A stretch of 41,965 nucleotides of DNA from a virus. The stretch's first letter is position 1, and every line of letters begins with the position of its first letter. The stretch spans positions 1 through 41,965 of IMG/VR virus record IMGVR_UViG_3300038548_000477. The stretch is one strand, 5' to 3'. The notes beneath the pieces were generated by a model. That model was not told the DNA's origin. It saw only the letters and a list, made by a program, of their open reading frames with translations, and did not search any database. A program made the position numbers and the translations under genes. Of this stretch, positions 1-7,671 are shown piece after piece.

Positions 1-722
1 CCGAGCAGCGACGAGGCGTGCGCCCGGTACGGAGTCGGTAGCTCTTCGAGCTTCTTCTTCCAGTGGTCGGGAAGGTGCTCCGGGATCAGGAGACCGAAGA
101 GAGCGTAGATCCCTTTGAACTTCGAGTAGGAGAACCCGAACACCGTCGGGTCGAGGAAGCGAAACTGCGACCAGATATCGAGCGGCGAGTGGGGCATCGG
201 CGTGCCGGTCAGGCAGATTTTCTTCTTCGCGCGGAGCGGCCACATCGCTTTCGACTGGGTTCCCGTCGGAGCCTTGATCCGATGCGACTCGTCGAGGACG
301 ACGAGCGTCCACTCGACTAGCGCGAGGAACTTCGCGAAGACTTTCGTCCGCGCGGTCTCGTAGTTCAGAACGAAGACGAGCTTCGCGGCAGGGTTGATTG
401 CTTTTCGACGATGACCGACCTCCTGGATCCGCTTGATCTTCTTCGTCGAGTCGCCCTTCGTTAGCGTGACGACCGCGACGTCGGTCTCCGGCGCGACGTC
501 TTCGTCGACTCCGCCAAGGTAGAACTTCTCGAACTCGCCGAGCCAAACCGGGAGCACCGACTTCGGGACGACGATCAGAATCGTCGAACCGCGAGCGAAG
601 CGCGAGACGAGGTCGACGATAACGCGGGATTTTCCCGTACCCATATCCATCGCGAGCATCATCGCGGAGCGCGAGAGCGCGAGACCGAGCGCTTCCTCTT
701 GGTGCGGCCAGAGCGGTTTCAT
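1..722 (-). CDS. SNF2/DEAH-type helicase (3' end outside window)
   Basis: The reading frame starts at an ATG at 722 and runs off the left edge; 240 residues are visible. Motif I is MGTGKS at residues 27-32, motif II is DESH at 144-147 and motif III is LTGTP at 171-175, the set expected of superfamily 2 helicases of the SNF2 class found in phage replication regions. It should hydrolyse ATP and remodel or unwind DNA. The C-terminal RecA-like domain is not in the window. The start overlaps the stop of the upstream nuclease gene by ATGA, so the two are probably translationally coupled. Confidence 0.92.
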   Translation of the reverse strand, partial: MKPLWPHQEEALGLALSRSAMMLAMDMGTGKSRVIVDLVSRFARGSTILIVVPKSVLPVWLGEFEKFYLGGVDEDVAPETDVAVVTLTKGDSTKKIKRIQEVGHRRKAINPAAKLVFVLNYETARTKVFAKFLALVEWTLVVLDESHRIKAPTGTQSKAMWPLRAKKKICLTGTPMPHSPLDIWSQFRFLDPTVFGFSYSKFKGIYALFGLLIPEHLPDHWKKKLEELPTPYRAHASSLL

Positions 723-1438
723 TCTTCGGTCTCCATCGTAACCGGCATCGACGCGACCGGGATCGCGATCGAAGGGGGTCGACCCTTCTTGAAGATCCGA
801 TGCCGGCTCGCGTCGATCTTTAGAACGTCGATCCCCTTGACGCAATCGAGGAACTTCACCATCACGTAGACCGGGAGACAAGTCCCGTGCGAGAGCGAGA
901 CGAGGTTCGCCCACTTCGGAACGGAGAGGTAGTAGTCCGGCCACCGATCGCTTCGGTGGGTGCTGCCTTTGACTTCGATGAACCCGGTCAGTCGTCCGTC
1001 TCGAACGGTGTACAGGTCGACCGGCGAGAACTGCGCGAGGAAGTGGTGAGCCTCGCATCCCCACTCCTTCTCGATCGCGAGTCGAAGAACCTCTTCCTTG
1101 TGGAAGTCCGCGTGGCTCGCGGAACCGACGCGGTTACCGGACTTCAACCCTTCGGCTTCCTTCTCTAACCGATCCCGATCCTGCGCTTCGTTCGCTCGCT
1201 TCTCCTTCGCGTTGAGAAAATGGAAGAAGGCAGCAGGAAGGAGGTGATCGGGCGCTTCTCTTAAGTCGCGAGCGAGTTCTTCGATTCGCTCCGCAAAATT
1301 CGGGTCGTTGCGAATCCCGTCGCACTGGTGAGCCTCGACTCGGTCCTTTTCGATCTTGTACTTCTCGCCTTTCCTGGCTCTGTACTTCTCGATCAGTTCC
1401 CGGTAATTCTCTCGGTAACCCTCTACGTCGTCGCTCAC
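719..1438 (-). CDS. putative PD-(D/E)XK-type nuclease
   Basis: 239 residues from a GTG at 1438 that overlaps the previous stop (GTGA). The frame is open further upstream, but that part lies over the neighbouring gene and is compositionally odd. The N-terminal 100 residues are charged and helical. The C-terminal half has SPVD at 138-141 followed by EVK at 155-157, spaced like the active site of the PD-(D/E)XK nuclease fold. The family is inferred from this motif and the predicted strand order; a different restriction-like protein is possible. It sits next to the helicase, so a recombination or repair role is plausible. Confidence 0.75.
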   Translation of the reverse strand: MSDDVEGYRENYRELIEKYRARKGEKYKIEKDRVEAHQCDGIRNDPNFAERIEELARDLREAPDHLLPAAFFHFLNAKEKRANEAQDRDRLEKEAEGLKSGNRVGSASHADFHKEEVLRLAIEKEWGCEAHHFLAQFSPVDLYTVRDGRLTGFIEVKGSTHRSDRWPDYYLSVPKWANLVSLSHGTCLPVYVMVKFLDCVKGIDVLKIDASRHRIFKKGRPPSIAIPVASMPVTMETEE

Positions 1439-1710
1439 TTCACCCCTCCGATAACTCGAACCTCGGTCCCCGTCGCGTCGTCGTCGCTCTTGAACGAGAC
1501 CTCCCAGCGCCACTCGGCGGCGACGATCCTGCAACAGAACGCGAAGAGGAGATGTCCGGCGTCGAGGAAGGAGAGACCCTTCGGCGGAGCGGGCATCCGG
1601 AACGCTTCTTCGAACACGTCCGGAGCCTCGCCGTACAACGCGACGAGCGCGAAGACGCGATCCTCCGCGAGCTTCGTGACGTAGCGCTCCCACTCTTCGG
1701 CGGCGGTCAT
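1435..1710 (-). CDS. hypothetical protein
   Basis: 91 residues starting MTAAEEWERY at 1710, where the ATG overlaps the previous stop. An in-frame start seven codons earlier is less likely because of this overlap. Residues 36-60 are mostly hydrophobic and may form a buried core; no family is recognised. It lies between a 52-residue gene and the PD-(D/E)XK-like nuclease in an unbroken chain of 4-bp overlaps. Confidence 0.7.
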   Translation of the reverse strand: MTAAEEWERYVTKLAEDRVFALVALYGEAPDVFEEAFRMPAPPKGLSFLDAGHLLFAFCCRIVAAEWRWEVSFKSDDDATGTEVRVIGGVK

Positions 1711-1865
1711 CGGTTTCTCCAGCGAGTCCACGCGAACAAGAACGGTCCGATCCGGAATCCGTAGTAGGCTCGGTAGGTCCGACCGGCGAAGTCACCGTCG
1801 TCCTTCGAGAACCAGCGGAGATGACCGACGAGATTCGCGACGCTACGCCCCCAGAATACCTTCAT
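1707..1865 (-). CDS. small basic aromatic protein, hypothetical
   Basis: 52 residues from an ATG at 1865 overlapping the stop of the ParB-methyltransferase gene (ATGA). It is rich in tryptophan, phenylalanine, tyrosine and arginine and ends WTRWRNR. The pattern with FSKDDGDFAGRTYRAYYGFR in the middle looks like a small folded domain. No function can be named. Support comes from exact overlaps on both sides. Confidence 0.6.
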   Translation of the reverse strand: MKVFWGRSVANLVGHLRWFSKDDGDFAGRTYRAYYGFRIGPFLFAWTRWRNR

Positions 1866-3088
1866 CGTCGCACCTCGAACGTCGCGCCGCCTGCGTCTTC
1901 GTCGAAGACGCGGAGCGCGGAAAGACCGGGGCAAGCATCTTCGATCAGATCGACCCACGCTTCCCGCGACCGGATGTTGATGTGAAGCTTCGCGCCGATC
2001 TGCTTCCCTCCGTCGTCTTCGGACCACGAGATCGAGAGGAGAAGAACCTTGTCCGTCACGCGCCAGAGTTCGCGGAGCGCGGCGTCGGTATCCTCCGGGA
2101 GAATGTGTTCGAGGACGTCGAGGCAGGTTACGAGGTCGAAGCGATTATCGACGGTGGAATAGCAACTCAGGTCGTGGACCCCCCAAATCAACTCGACGTC
2201 TTCCGGTCCGATAGGGTGAGCGAGCGTTTCCAAAACCTCCGCGCCCTCCCACTGAAGACCGTTCTCGCGAGCGACGTCGCGGGTCTCCGCCTTTCCGCAG
2301 CCGACGTCGAGCCACGTCGTTCCTTCTTCGTACCCGCTCCACGAGTTCAGGTAGCCCCGCAGCGCGGCGAGCCGAAGCTCACCCATTCCGTAGCCATACT
2401 CCTCGTAGAGCAACGCGTACTTCAACCGCTCGAAGTGGCGACGCTCCTCGATCGGCGAGTTCCCGCTCTCGTCGACCGGCGCGGAGAACATCCGAGCTTC
2501 CGTCCAGTCGTTCCAGGAGTCCGTCTGCTTCGCGACGATGCACGGGACCGAGAGCCAAGCGTCGCAGCCGGGTCCGGACGTCGGTCGCTTCCGGATCATC
2601 TTCGGGTTCGCGTTCCAGTGCCGCGCATCCTCGCTCGCCATCCCGCGAAGGACCGCGAGCCTCGTGTTCCCGACGATGACGAAGTACTCGTCGCCGTAGC
2701 GCTTCACGATTAGCGGGTTCTTAAGTCCTCCCTCGCGGATCGAGCGCCAGAGCTTTCCCTCCGGACTGTCCTCGACGAGCATCTTCTCGGAGTCGTTCCG
2801 GCATCGAAACTCCAGGATCGAGTACCCCTTCCAGCGCATCGGATCGAGGTCGGGATTCAAGTCGACGTGTTGCCAGCGGTAGCGAAGCTGGTCGAGCCGG
2901 ACGCTTTCGAGCGGTCGTTCGTCGGTCATTGGCTCTTCTTCTCCTACTGGAACTGCGAGAACTCCGTCGTCGTCGATATCTGTAACTCTGTAGGACCGAC
3001 CGCGAGCCTCGAAGGTGTGACCAACCTTGAGCCCGCGCTCCAGCGCTTCGCCGACCGGCATGATTCGCTGAACAAGTTCGTCGGTCAT
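1862..3088 (-). CDS. ParB-like domain fused to class I SAM-dependent methyltransferase
   Basis: 408 residues from an ATG at 3088 that overlaps the previous stop. Residues 70-190 look like a ParB/Srx-type domain: GLKNPLIV at 121-128 and GNTRLAV at 140-146. Residues 250-408 form a Rossmann methyltransferase with motif I DVGCGKAE at 261-268 and CLDVLEH at 322-328, typical of the Methyltransf_11/12 type. The methyltransferase part lacks the NPPY or PCQ motifs of standard DNA methylases, so the substrate is open: a modified base, a small molecule or a protein. ParB-type domains of phages are linked in published genomic surveys to base modification and to nuclease or NTPase activity. Fusion order and function here are inferred from motifs. 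Confidence 0.82.
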   Translation of the reverse strand: MTDELVQRIMPVGEALERGLKVGHTFEARGRSYRVTDIDDDGVLAVPVGEEEPMTDERPLESVRLDQLRYRWQHVDLNPDLDPMRWKGYSILEFRCRNDSEKMLVEDSPEGKLWRSIREGGLKNPLIVKRYGDEYFVIVGNTRLAVLRGMASEDARHWNANPKMIRKRPTSGPGCDAWLSVPCIVAKQTDSWNDWTEARMFSAPVDESGNSPIEERRHFERLKYALLYEEYGYGMGELRLAALRGYLNSWSGYEEGTTWLDVGCGKAETRDVARENGLQWEGAEVLETLAHPIGPEDVELIWGVHDLSCYSTVDNRFDLVTCLDVLEHILPEDTDAALRELWRVTDKVLLLSISWSEDDGGKQIGAKLHINIRSREAWVDLIEDACPGLSALRVFDEDAGGATFEVRR

Positions 3089-3348
3089 TTCTTCTTCACC
3101 TTCTTCCGAGTCTTCTTCTTCGCCGCCCGCTCCTTCTGTCCGCGGATGACGTCCTCCTGATGCCACTCGACCGCGCGGATCGCGGCGGAACTATTCCCCT
3201 TCGCCTTAAGGTCCGATCGGATCTCCGGCGGGAGCATGAACCAGTGGGTATGGCAGATCCCGTAGCGATCCCACGTCGACTTGTAGAACCCGCTCCGCGG
3301 TTCGTTCGGAACGTGGATCGGACACGCTTGGATTCGGCAGAGGTTCAC
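3085..3348 (-). CDS. small Cys/His protein with basic tail, possible zinc binding
   Basis: 87 residues from a GTG at 3348 overlapping the upstream stop (GTGA). Cysteines at residues 4 and 9 precede CHTHWF near residue 37, a plausible zinc site. The last 20 residues are almost all lysine, arginine and alanine, which suggests nucleic acid binding. No named family is recognised. It belongs to a run of small genes with conserved 4-bp overlaps. Confidence 0.65.
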   Translation of the reverse strand: MNLCRIQACPIHVPNEPRSGFYKSTWDRYGICHTHWFMLPPEIRSDLKAKGNSSAAIRAVEWHQEDVIRGQKERAAKKKTRKKVKKK

Positions 3349-3707
3349 GGTCCGTCCCCCTGCGCTCGGTACGCCTCGCCGAGCATCTTCGCTTTCGACT
3401 CCGCCGACTTCATAACGGCGACGCACTCGTTACAGAGCTTCCCGTACGTCTTGTGCGGGAAGAGTAGGAGCGTGTCGCCGACGATGATCCCGCCCGCCGA
3501 CTTGTCGTTGACGAGACAGAGACCGCAGACGCGACCGTCGTCGCCGCCGCGGCGAGCGGCGACCCGCTTAAGGACGTTCCCGAGGATCTCGACCATCCCT
3601 GACATCGCGTTGTGCGCGGCGTACAGGTTCTGGAGATTCCGAGAGAGCCCGTTGATCCCGGCGCGGATCTGCTTATCGGTCAGGGGTGGTGGCTCTTCGT
3701 CAGGCAT
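3345..3707 (-). CDS. zinc-ribbon-like hypothetical protein
   Basis: 120 residues, ATG at 3707. The N-terminal half is helical; the C-terminal half carries CGLC and, about 28 residues later, CNEC, a two-knuckle zinc-ribbon arrangement. Between them lies a hydrophobic strand-turn segment around GGIIVGDTLLLF. Such small ribbons in phages often bind nucleic acid or a host protein, but the role is unknown. The start overlaps the upstream stop by 8 bp. Confidence 0.7.
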   Translation of the reverse strand: MPDEEPPPLTDKQIRAGINGLSRNLQNLYAAHNAMSGMVEILGNVLKRVAARRGGDDGRVCGLCLVNDKSAGGIIVGDTLLLFPHKTYGKLCNECVAVMKSAESKAKMLGEAYRAQGDGP

Positions 3708-3882
3708 CCTTCTTTTTCTCCTCGATGATCCGTTCGATCTCTTCGTCGCTCAGCCCCGCCATCTTGCCGAGATCGCGAAACGTATCGTGGATGCCGAAGT
3801 CGGACTTTGGCGGCTCGCGACCGGGATCAGGTCGACCGGCGAGCGCCGCGCGGAACCTTCGGAGCGCGTGGTTCTCGCTCAT
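3700..3882 (-). CDS. small hypothetical protein
   Basis: 60 residues, ATG at 3882 overlapping the previous stop. The middle is proline- and glycine-rich, and the C-terminus has a helical segment (LSDEEIERIIEEKKKDA). No domain recognised; supported by its place in the overlapping gene chain. Confidence 0.6.
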   Translation of the reverse strand: MSENHALRRFRAALAGRPDPGREPPKSDFGIHDTFRDLGKMAGLSDEEIERIIEEKKKDA

Positions 3883-4151
3883 TCGACGACCTCCATCTTC
3901 TGTACCGTGACGTTGCCCTTCGTGTCGACGATTACCGCCGTGAACTTCCCGACGTTGTAGACCGCGACCTGATCCTCCGTCGGGATCGTCGTCGCCTTGA
4001 CGAGTTCCGTAGTGAGATGCGCGACGTGTTCCTTAAGCCGCGTCTTCTCCTCCAACTTCCGGTCGATCAGTACGCCGACCTCTCGGAGTTTCTCCTTCGC
4101 TTCCGCGTACTGGAGCGCGACGTGACGAGGTTTCGCTTCCTCAGTTTCCAT
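3879..4151 (-). CDS. hypothetical protein, N-terminal coiled coil
   Basis: 90 residues from ATG at 4151. Residues 10-55 are strongly helical with heptad-like spacing, and residues 60-90 alternate hydrophobic residues like a small beta sheet (VAVYNVGKFTAVIVDTKGNV). Overlaps the gene on each side by 4 to 11 bp. Function unknown. Confidence 0.65.
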   Translation of the reverse strand: METEEAKPRHVALQYAEAKEKLREVGVLIDRKLEEKTRLKEHVAHLTTELVKATTIPTEDQVAVYNVGKFTAVIVDTKGNVTVQKMEVVE

Positions 4152-4350
4152 CGCCCTTCGCCGCTTCCGCGGTCCTCATGCCGAGTTCGATCGCGTAGAC
4201 GCCGACCATCTCTCCGGCGACCCGGCGCTCCGACTCCGTCGCCGCTTCGCACTCCGCGATATCCGAGAAGAGCTTGATCGCCTTCGCGACCTCCACGTCG
4301 TTCGACGACTTCGCCGCGCCGCGCACGATTGCTTGAACTTGTTTCCGCAT
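4141..4350 (-). CDS. small helical hypothetical protein
   Basis: 69 residues from ATG at 4350. A ribosome binding site GGAGAA precedes the ATG by about 9 nt, just after the six-T run that follows the inverted repeat at 4382-4475. The protein is predicted all helical with alanine-rich segments and one cysteine. No family recognised. It is the first gene after a 204-bp structured gap, so its expression may depend on read-through. Confidence 0.65.
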   Translation of the reverse strand: MRKQVQAIVRGAAKSSNDVEVAKAIKLFSDIAECEAATESERRVAGEMVGVYAIELGMRTAEAAKGDGN

Positions 4351-4381
4351 CTGATTCGTTCTCCGTTGGAAAAAAGGAAGA

Positions 4382-4475
4382 GGGTACGCCGCCGAGTCGA
4401 CTTCGGAAATAAAGGAGAGAGTCGTCTACTGCGAGACCATGCCTGGACGATCGCGATAGGTCCGGCGGCGTACCC
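4382..4475 (-). terminator. large-loop inverted repeat with T run (terminator or attenuator)
   Basis: A perfect 13-bp inverted repeat: GGGTACGCCGCCG at 4382-4394 and its complement at 4463-4475, with a 68-nt loop. On the minus strand the second arm is followed after a few bases by six T residues at about 4373-4378. The loop has further short pairings. It lies directly before the gene starting at 4350, so an attenuator or regulatory RNA is as likely as a plain terminator. Confidence 0.55.
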
Positions 4476-4487
4476 AAAAATGTGAAA

Positions 4488-4549
4488 AGGGGCGGAGGGT
4501 CGCTATCGGCTGCAACACGTTAGAGAGTCGACCCGGTAACTCCGCCCCT
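4488..4549 (-). terminator. inverted repeat with T runs, likely terminator
   Basis: Ten-base arms at 4488-4497 and 4540-4549 (AGGGGCGGAG on the minus strand) with an inner GGTCG/CGACC pairing. On the minus strand the hairpin is followed by TTTTCACATTTTT. It lies a few bases past the stop of the 4555-4977 gene, as expected of an intrinsic terminator, though the loop is unusually long. Confidence 0.6.
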
Positions 4550-4554
4550 GGAGG

Positions 4555-4977
4555 TTACGACAACGAGTCGATCGCTCCGGTAGTCGGTAGCTCCGGTTCC
4601 TCCGAGTTGAGGATCGCGTGAGCTTCGCGCCAACGCGCGACCTTCTCCGGCGTACGCCAACAGTCGGACGGAACTCGGTTGTAGAGAAACATCACGAGAC
4701 CCGGTAGCGCTTGGCGGTTCGTCTCGTCGGCGCGACCTACCGCTTCGGCGAGATCGTTCGTCACGACCGCGTCGAGGAAGTGACCGAGCGGACCGCCGAA
4801 CTTGACGTATTGAGCGAGCGAGTTCCAGACCGCGGTACTCGCGACTCCGTCGCCGGGTTGGAATAGACCGTCGAGGTCGAATTGCCACCGATCCCTAACC
4901 GCTCGCGCGACTCCGATAGTCCGTTCGAGTTCCGGACTCCGCTCGATCGTCGTCGAGCCTTCTTCGCTTTCCGTCAT
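4555..4977 (-). CDS. hypothetical protein
   Basis: 140 residues from ATG at 4977, preceded by an ideal ribosome binding site (GGAGG about 8 nt upstream). Mostly helical, with tryptophans in the first 60 residues and a WRTPEKVARWREA segment near residue 107. No known domain recognised. The strong ribosome binding site and the terminator just downstream suggest a separately expressed gene. Confidence 0.75.
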   Translation of the reverse strand: MTESEEGSTTIERSPELERTIGVARAVRDRWQFDLDGLFQPGDGVASTAVWNSLAQYVKFGGPLGHFLDAVVTNDLAEAVGRADETNRQALPGLVMFLYNRVPSDCWRTPEKVARWREAHAILNSEEPELPTTGAIDSLS

Positions 4978-5113
4978 TCCTAACCTCCTTGTTGTTGGTA
5001 ACGCTCCGCGGAGAACGACTACCGGGGCGCGGGGAATGACCCGACGCGACCGAGAGAGAGCCCTCCGCGGAACGCCGAGAGACCCTACCCTGCCGAGGGA
5101 CGAAAGTCCCGCG

Positions 5114-5443
5114 TCATCCCCCTTTTTCGTCCCTCCCTCGCGATCGCGTTCTCCCGGTGCTACGGAGCGTTCCGACGGCGAACTGAGCCTCGCCGAGAGA
5201 GCGAACGACGAAGACCCGCCCCCCCGATCGTCGGATCCGTTCGTGCTCGACCGCCTGCCGCGGCGAGACCTTCCCGGTGATCGTCTTCACTTCGAGGTAG
5301 AGCGAGACCGTTCCGACGTTCCCGCAGATATCCGGGATCCCGTTCCGACCGAAGACCGTGCCGACCGTCTTCCAGGCGTAGACGTCCGGCTGCGTCTTGA
5401 GCCACCTCATAATCGACGCCGTGATCGACTTCTCTGACCGCAT
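5114..5443 (-). CDS. VRR-NUC domain nuclease
   Basis: 109 residues from ATG at 5443. GIPD at 35-38 and LEVK at 50-53, followed by a conserved SPRQ and a helix, match the VRR-NUC family of PD-(D/E)XK nucleases, which in phages are stand-alone enzymes thought to act on branched DNA such as Holliday junctions. The length is normal for phage members. The basic C-terminal tail may bind DNA. It lies just past the terminator that ends the structural operon, so it belongs to the DNA-metabolism region. Confidence 0.88.
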   Translation of the reverse strand: MRSEKSITASIMRWLKTQPDVYAWKTVGTVFGRNGIPDICGNVGTVSLYLEVKTITGKVSPRQAVEHERIRRSGGRVFVVRSLGEAQFAVGTLRSTGRTRSRGRDEKGG

Positions 5444-5473
5444 CGTCGCGACGATACCGAGTGACGAGAGAAA

Positions 5474-5502
5474 AGCACCCGGTTCCCGAAGGAACCGGGC
5501 AC
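5474..5502 (-). terminator. intrinsic terminator ending the structural operon
   Basis: Arms CCCGGTTCC at 5478-5486 and GGAACCGGG at 5491-5499. On the minus strand the loop reads TTCG closed by C-G, the very stable UUCG tetraloop, and the hairpin is followed by TGCTTTT. It is downstream of the last tail gene (5556-5882). Confidence 0.85.
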
Positions 5503-5555
5503 CCCAACAAAGAAGCGAACGACCCGGCCTGCGAAGAATCAGGGCCGATCGGTTC

Positions 5556-5882
5556 TCAGTTGAGTCTAACTCCGGCGGGATCGTACCGCACTCGTTCGCC
5601 CTTCGAGTTCCGAAGGACTGTAACGACGGTCTCCTTCATTCCGATCGTATCGTCGAACGGACTCTTTGGCGGGTTCGCGATCAGTCGCCGCGCGAGGTCG
5701 ATCAGCGGAGCGAGAGCTTCGCCGCCGACCGTCGTCGTGCAGAGATCCTTGCCGCGATGACGGAGACGGATCTCGACCGTCCCGTCTCCCTTGTCGATCA
5801 CCTTCGCGTCGAACGACTCGATGACCTTCGGCGGCGAAGCGCCGCCACCTCCGACTACTGCTCCGACTGATTCGCTGACCAT
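5556..5882 (-). CDS. hypothetical protein at the end of the tail operon
   Basis: 108 residues. The ATG at 5882 is preceded by GGAGAA eight bases upstream; a TTG at 5906 in the same frame has no such site. A glycine-rich start is followed by a beta-rich domain (VIDKGDGTVEIRLRHRGKDL) and a region with ALAPLIDLARRLI. No family recognised. Its position after the DUF2793 protein suggests a tail-tip or accessory virion role. Confidence 0.7.
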   Translation of the reverse strand: MVSESVGAVVGGGGASPPKVIESFDAKVIDKGDGTVEIRLRHRGKDLCTTTVGGEALAPLIDLARRLIANPPKSPFDDTIGMKETVVTVLRNSKGERVRYDPAGVRLN

Positions 5883-5902
5883 GTGTTTTTCTCCGTTCGT
5901 TA

Positions 5903-6517
5903 TCAAACTATCTCGGTGGTAACCGGGACGACGACCTCCGCGATCGCGATCGCTTCGTCCACGACTTCGGCGGCGAGCGGAACGCCCGCCATCAGTAGAC
6001 CTTTGATCAGCGCGGCGATGATCGCGTTCTGCTTCGTCGCGAGCGAAGCGAAGTTGGCGTTGATCGTTGCGTTACTCGTTGAGTTCCCTTCGTCTAATAC
6101 CTCTTCGACCGCCGACGCAGGAGTGCCACCGGAGTTGTCCGTTAGCTCGACGACGTTGTCGCACTGGAACGGAACCCACTTCCCGCCGCCGTTCCAGACT
6201 CCGGTGAAGATCATCATCCGAGATCGCCGAGCGTCGAACGCTCGCCAGCCGCGACGCGGAGTGAGGAACGTCCAACCGCTTTGCCAAACCGCGACCTTGT
6301 CGTCGCTCGTCGCCCACGCGAGAAGAGCGCTCGCCGGAACGATCCAGGCGTCGCCATCGTCGAAGCCCGACGTCGGCGGAGTTACGTTCGGCTCGCCGTC
6401 GACGACCCAGAGTTGAACGATCGAGTCGAGGACGAGGTTGTTCGCGTTCGACTTCGTCGCCGCCTTCTGCTGACCTTCGACGAGGTCGTCGAGGTCCAAG
6501 TTCGGAGTCGTGGTCAT
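5903..6517 (-). CDS. DUF2793-type tail protein with C-terminal repeat unit
   Basis: 204 residues, ATG at 6517 in ATGA overlap. Residues 35-95 match the DUF2793 pattern seen in distal tail proteins of alphaproteobacterial phages and prophages (GDAWIVP, then WQSGWTFLTPRRGW). Residues 140-175 look like a short helical trimer segment. The C-terminus (185-197) reads VVDEAIAIAEVVV, one copy of the 20-residue repeat found in the protein at 19324-20721. Probably a tail-tip or fibre-attachment protein. Confidence 0.8.
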   Translation of the reverse strand: MTTTPNLDLDDLVEGQQKAATKSNANNLVLDSIVQLWVVDGEPNVTPPTSGFDDGDAWIVPASALLAWATSDDKVAVWQSGWTFLTPRRGWRAFDARRSRMMIFTGVWNGGGKWVPFQCDNVVELTDNSGGTPASAVEEVLDEGNSTSNATINANFASLATKQNAIIAALIKGLLMAGVPLAAEVVDEAIAIAEVVVPVTTEIV

Positions 6518-7671
6518 CCGGTTATCTCCTCAGTCGTTTCGCTATCGATCCAGGATCCGGTCCGAAGAACCGTGACGAAGATCGCGTTCTCTGTATCGCC
6601 GAAGTCCGCGGTCTGCTGCGCGACAGTATACGTCGCCGCCTGGGCTGTCACGGGGATAGTCCGTACCACCGTCTCGGAGCCGGAGCTTTCGAGGATCTGA
6701 ATGTCGAAAGTCTCCGGGTCCGGATCCTGAACTCCCCGCGCCGAGAATAGTTGAGGTCGAGAGGTCCGCGAGACGGGATCGAAGGTGATCGTCCAGTCGA
6801 GGTTCGCTTCCTGGACGGCGACGACGTTGATCGGAGGGAGGAGCCGAAGGTTCTCGCCGAGAACGGTCAGGTCGCGCTCGCCGAGAAGCTCGACACCAGC
6901 TTCGAGGTCGTACTCCCGAGCGCGAGCGCGGTAGTGGAGAGGCGTCGCGTCGTCGCCGGTCTGAATCCGAACGGGAACGAACGGACTGGTCAGGTCGATC
7001 ACGAGCGGTTGAGCCTTGATCCGACCGCCGCTTCCGGGGAACTCCTTCGGCGTCGGGTCGATCGGCGTCGTACCGCGGAGCCCGCGGATCCAGGTCGTGA
7101 GCCTGTAGGTCTTCCCCTGCGCGACGATTCCGAGGGGGGTGACTTCCGTCGCCGTGAGGAACGCGCGGATCTCTCCGTCGATCCTGACAAGGTTCGCGCC
7201 CGCGTAGACCTCTTCCTTCGTCGCGCTCTTTAGTTCGCCGGATGCCATCTCGACGGTGACCTGCGAATAGACGTCCCACCGATCGGGTTTCGGGTTCCCG
7301 AGTTCCCGGTCGCCGGTCGCCGGGTCGTCGACCACGAACCCGATCGTCGCCTGACCGCGCTTCCCCTCGAACTCGACGCGACCGAGATCCCAACTCAACC
7401 CGCCGTCGTACGAGACGTCGATGAACCCGCCGTCGTACGAAGCGCTCTGATCCCGGTTGAAGACGAACCCGAAGAAGTACGGATCCTTCTCGTAGTCCTC
7501 GTGCAGCGACGGGATGTCGAGAACGATCAGCGTCAGGATCGGCGGCGTTCTCCGCTGCTCGTTCTCGTGGAACCCGTGCGCGACCTCGATTACCGAGAGG
7601 TTCTCCAGCTTCGTCGAGATCGACTCGACGATAGCGATCGACTCGTTGACGACGGCGAAGAGCGCGGCCAT
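6514..7671 (-). CDS. tail hub protein, C-terminal part (Rcc01698 C-terminal-like)
   Basis: 385 residues, ATG at 7671 in TAATG overlap with the upstream gene. Residues 150-210 (GANLVRIDGEIRAFLTATEV, then YRLTTWIRGLRGT) resemble the Rcc01698-like C-terminal domain of the large hub protein of gene transfer agents (GTA gene 15). C-terminal residues look like fibronectin-type beta domains. The N-terminus carries one copy of the 20-residue repeat motif, VVNESIAIVE at 7-16. In GTAs this region and the preceding gene form one protein; here they are two. Confidence 0.75.
   Translation of the reverse strand: MAALFAVVNESIAIVESISTKLENLSVIEVAHGFHENEQRRTPPILTLIVLDIPSLHEDYEKDPYFFGFVFNRDQSASYDGGFIDVSYDGGLSWDLGRVEFEGKRGQATIGFVVDDPATGDRELGNPKPDRWDVYSQVTVEMASGELKSATKEEVYAGANLVRIDGEIRAFLTATEVTPLGIVAQGKTYRLTTWIRGLRGTTPIDPTPKEFPGSGGRIKAQPLVIDLTSPFVPVRIQTGDDATPLHYRARAREYDLEAGVELLGERDLTVLGENLRLLPPINVVAVQEANLDWTITFDPVSRTSRPQLFSARGVQDPDPETFDIQILESSGSETVVRTIPVTAQAATYTVAQQTADFGDTENAIFVTVLRTGSWIDSETTEEITG

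Noticed and set aside
1439-1795. Upstream extension of the PD-(D/E)XK-like gene
   Set aside because: This part lies over two supported small genes and has an arginine-rich shadow composition.
5930-5965. HIP1-like octamer GCGATCGC as a sign of a cyanobacterial host
   Set aside because: The octamer is expected from frequent GCG ATC GCG-type codon runs; no other cyanophage marker was seen.
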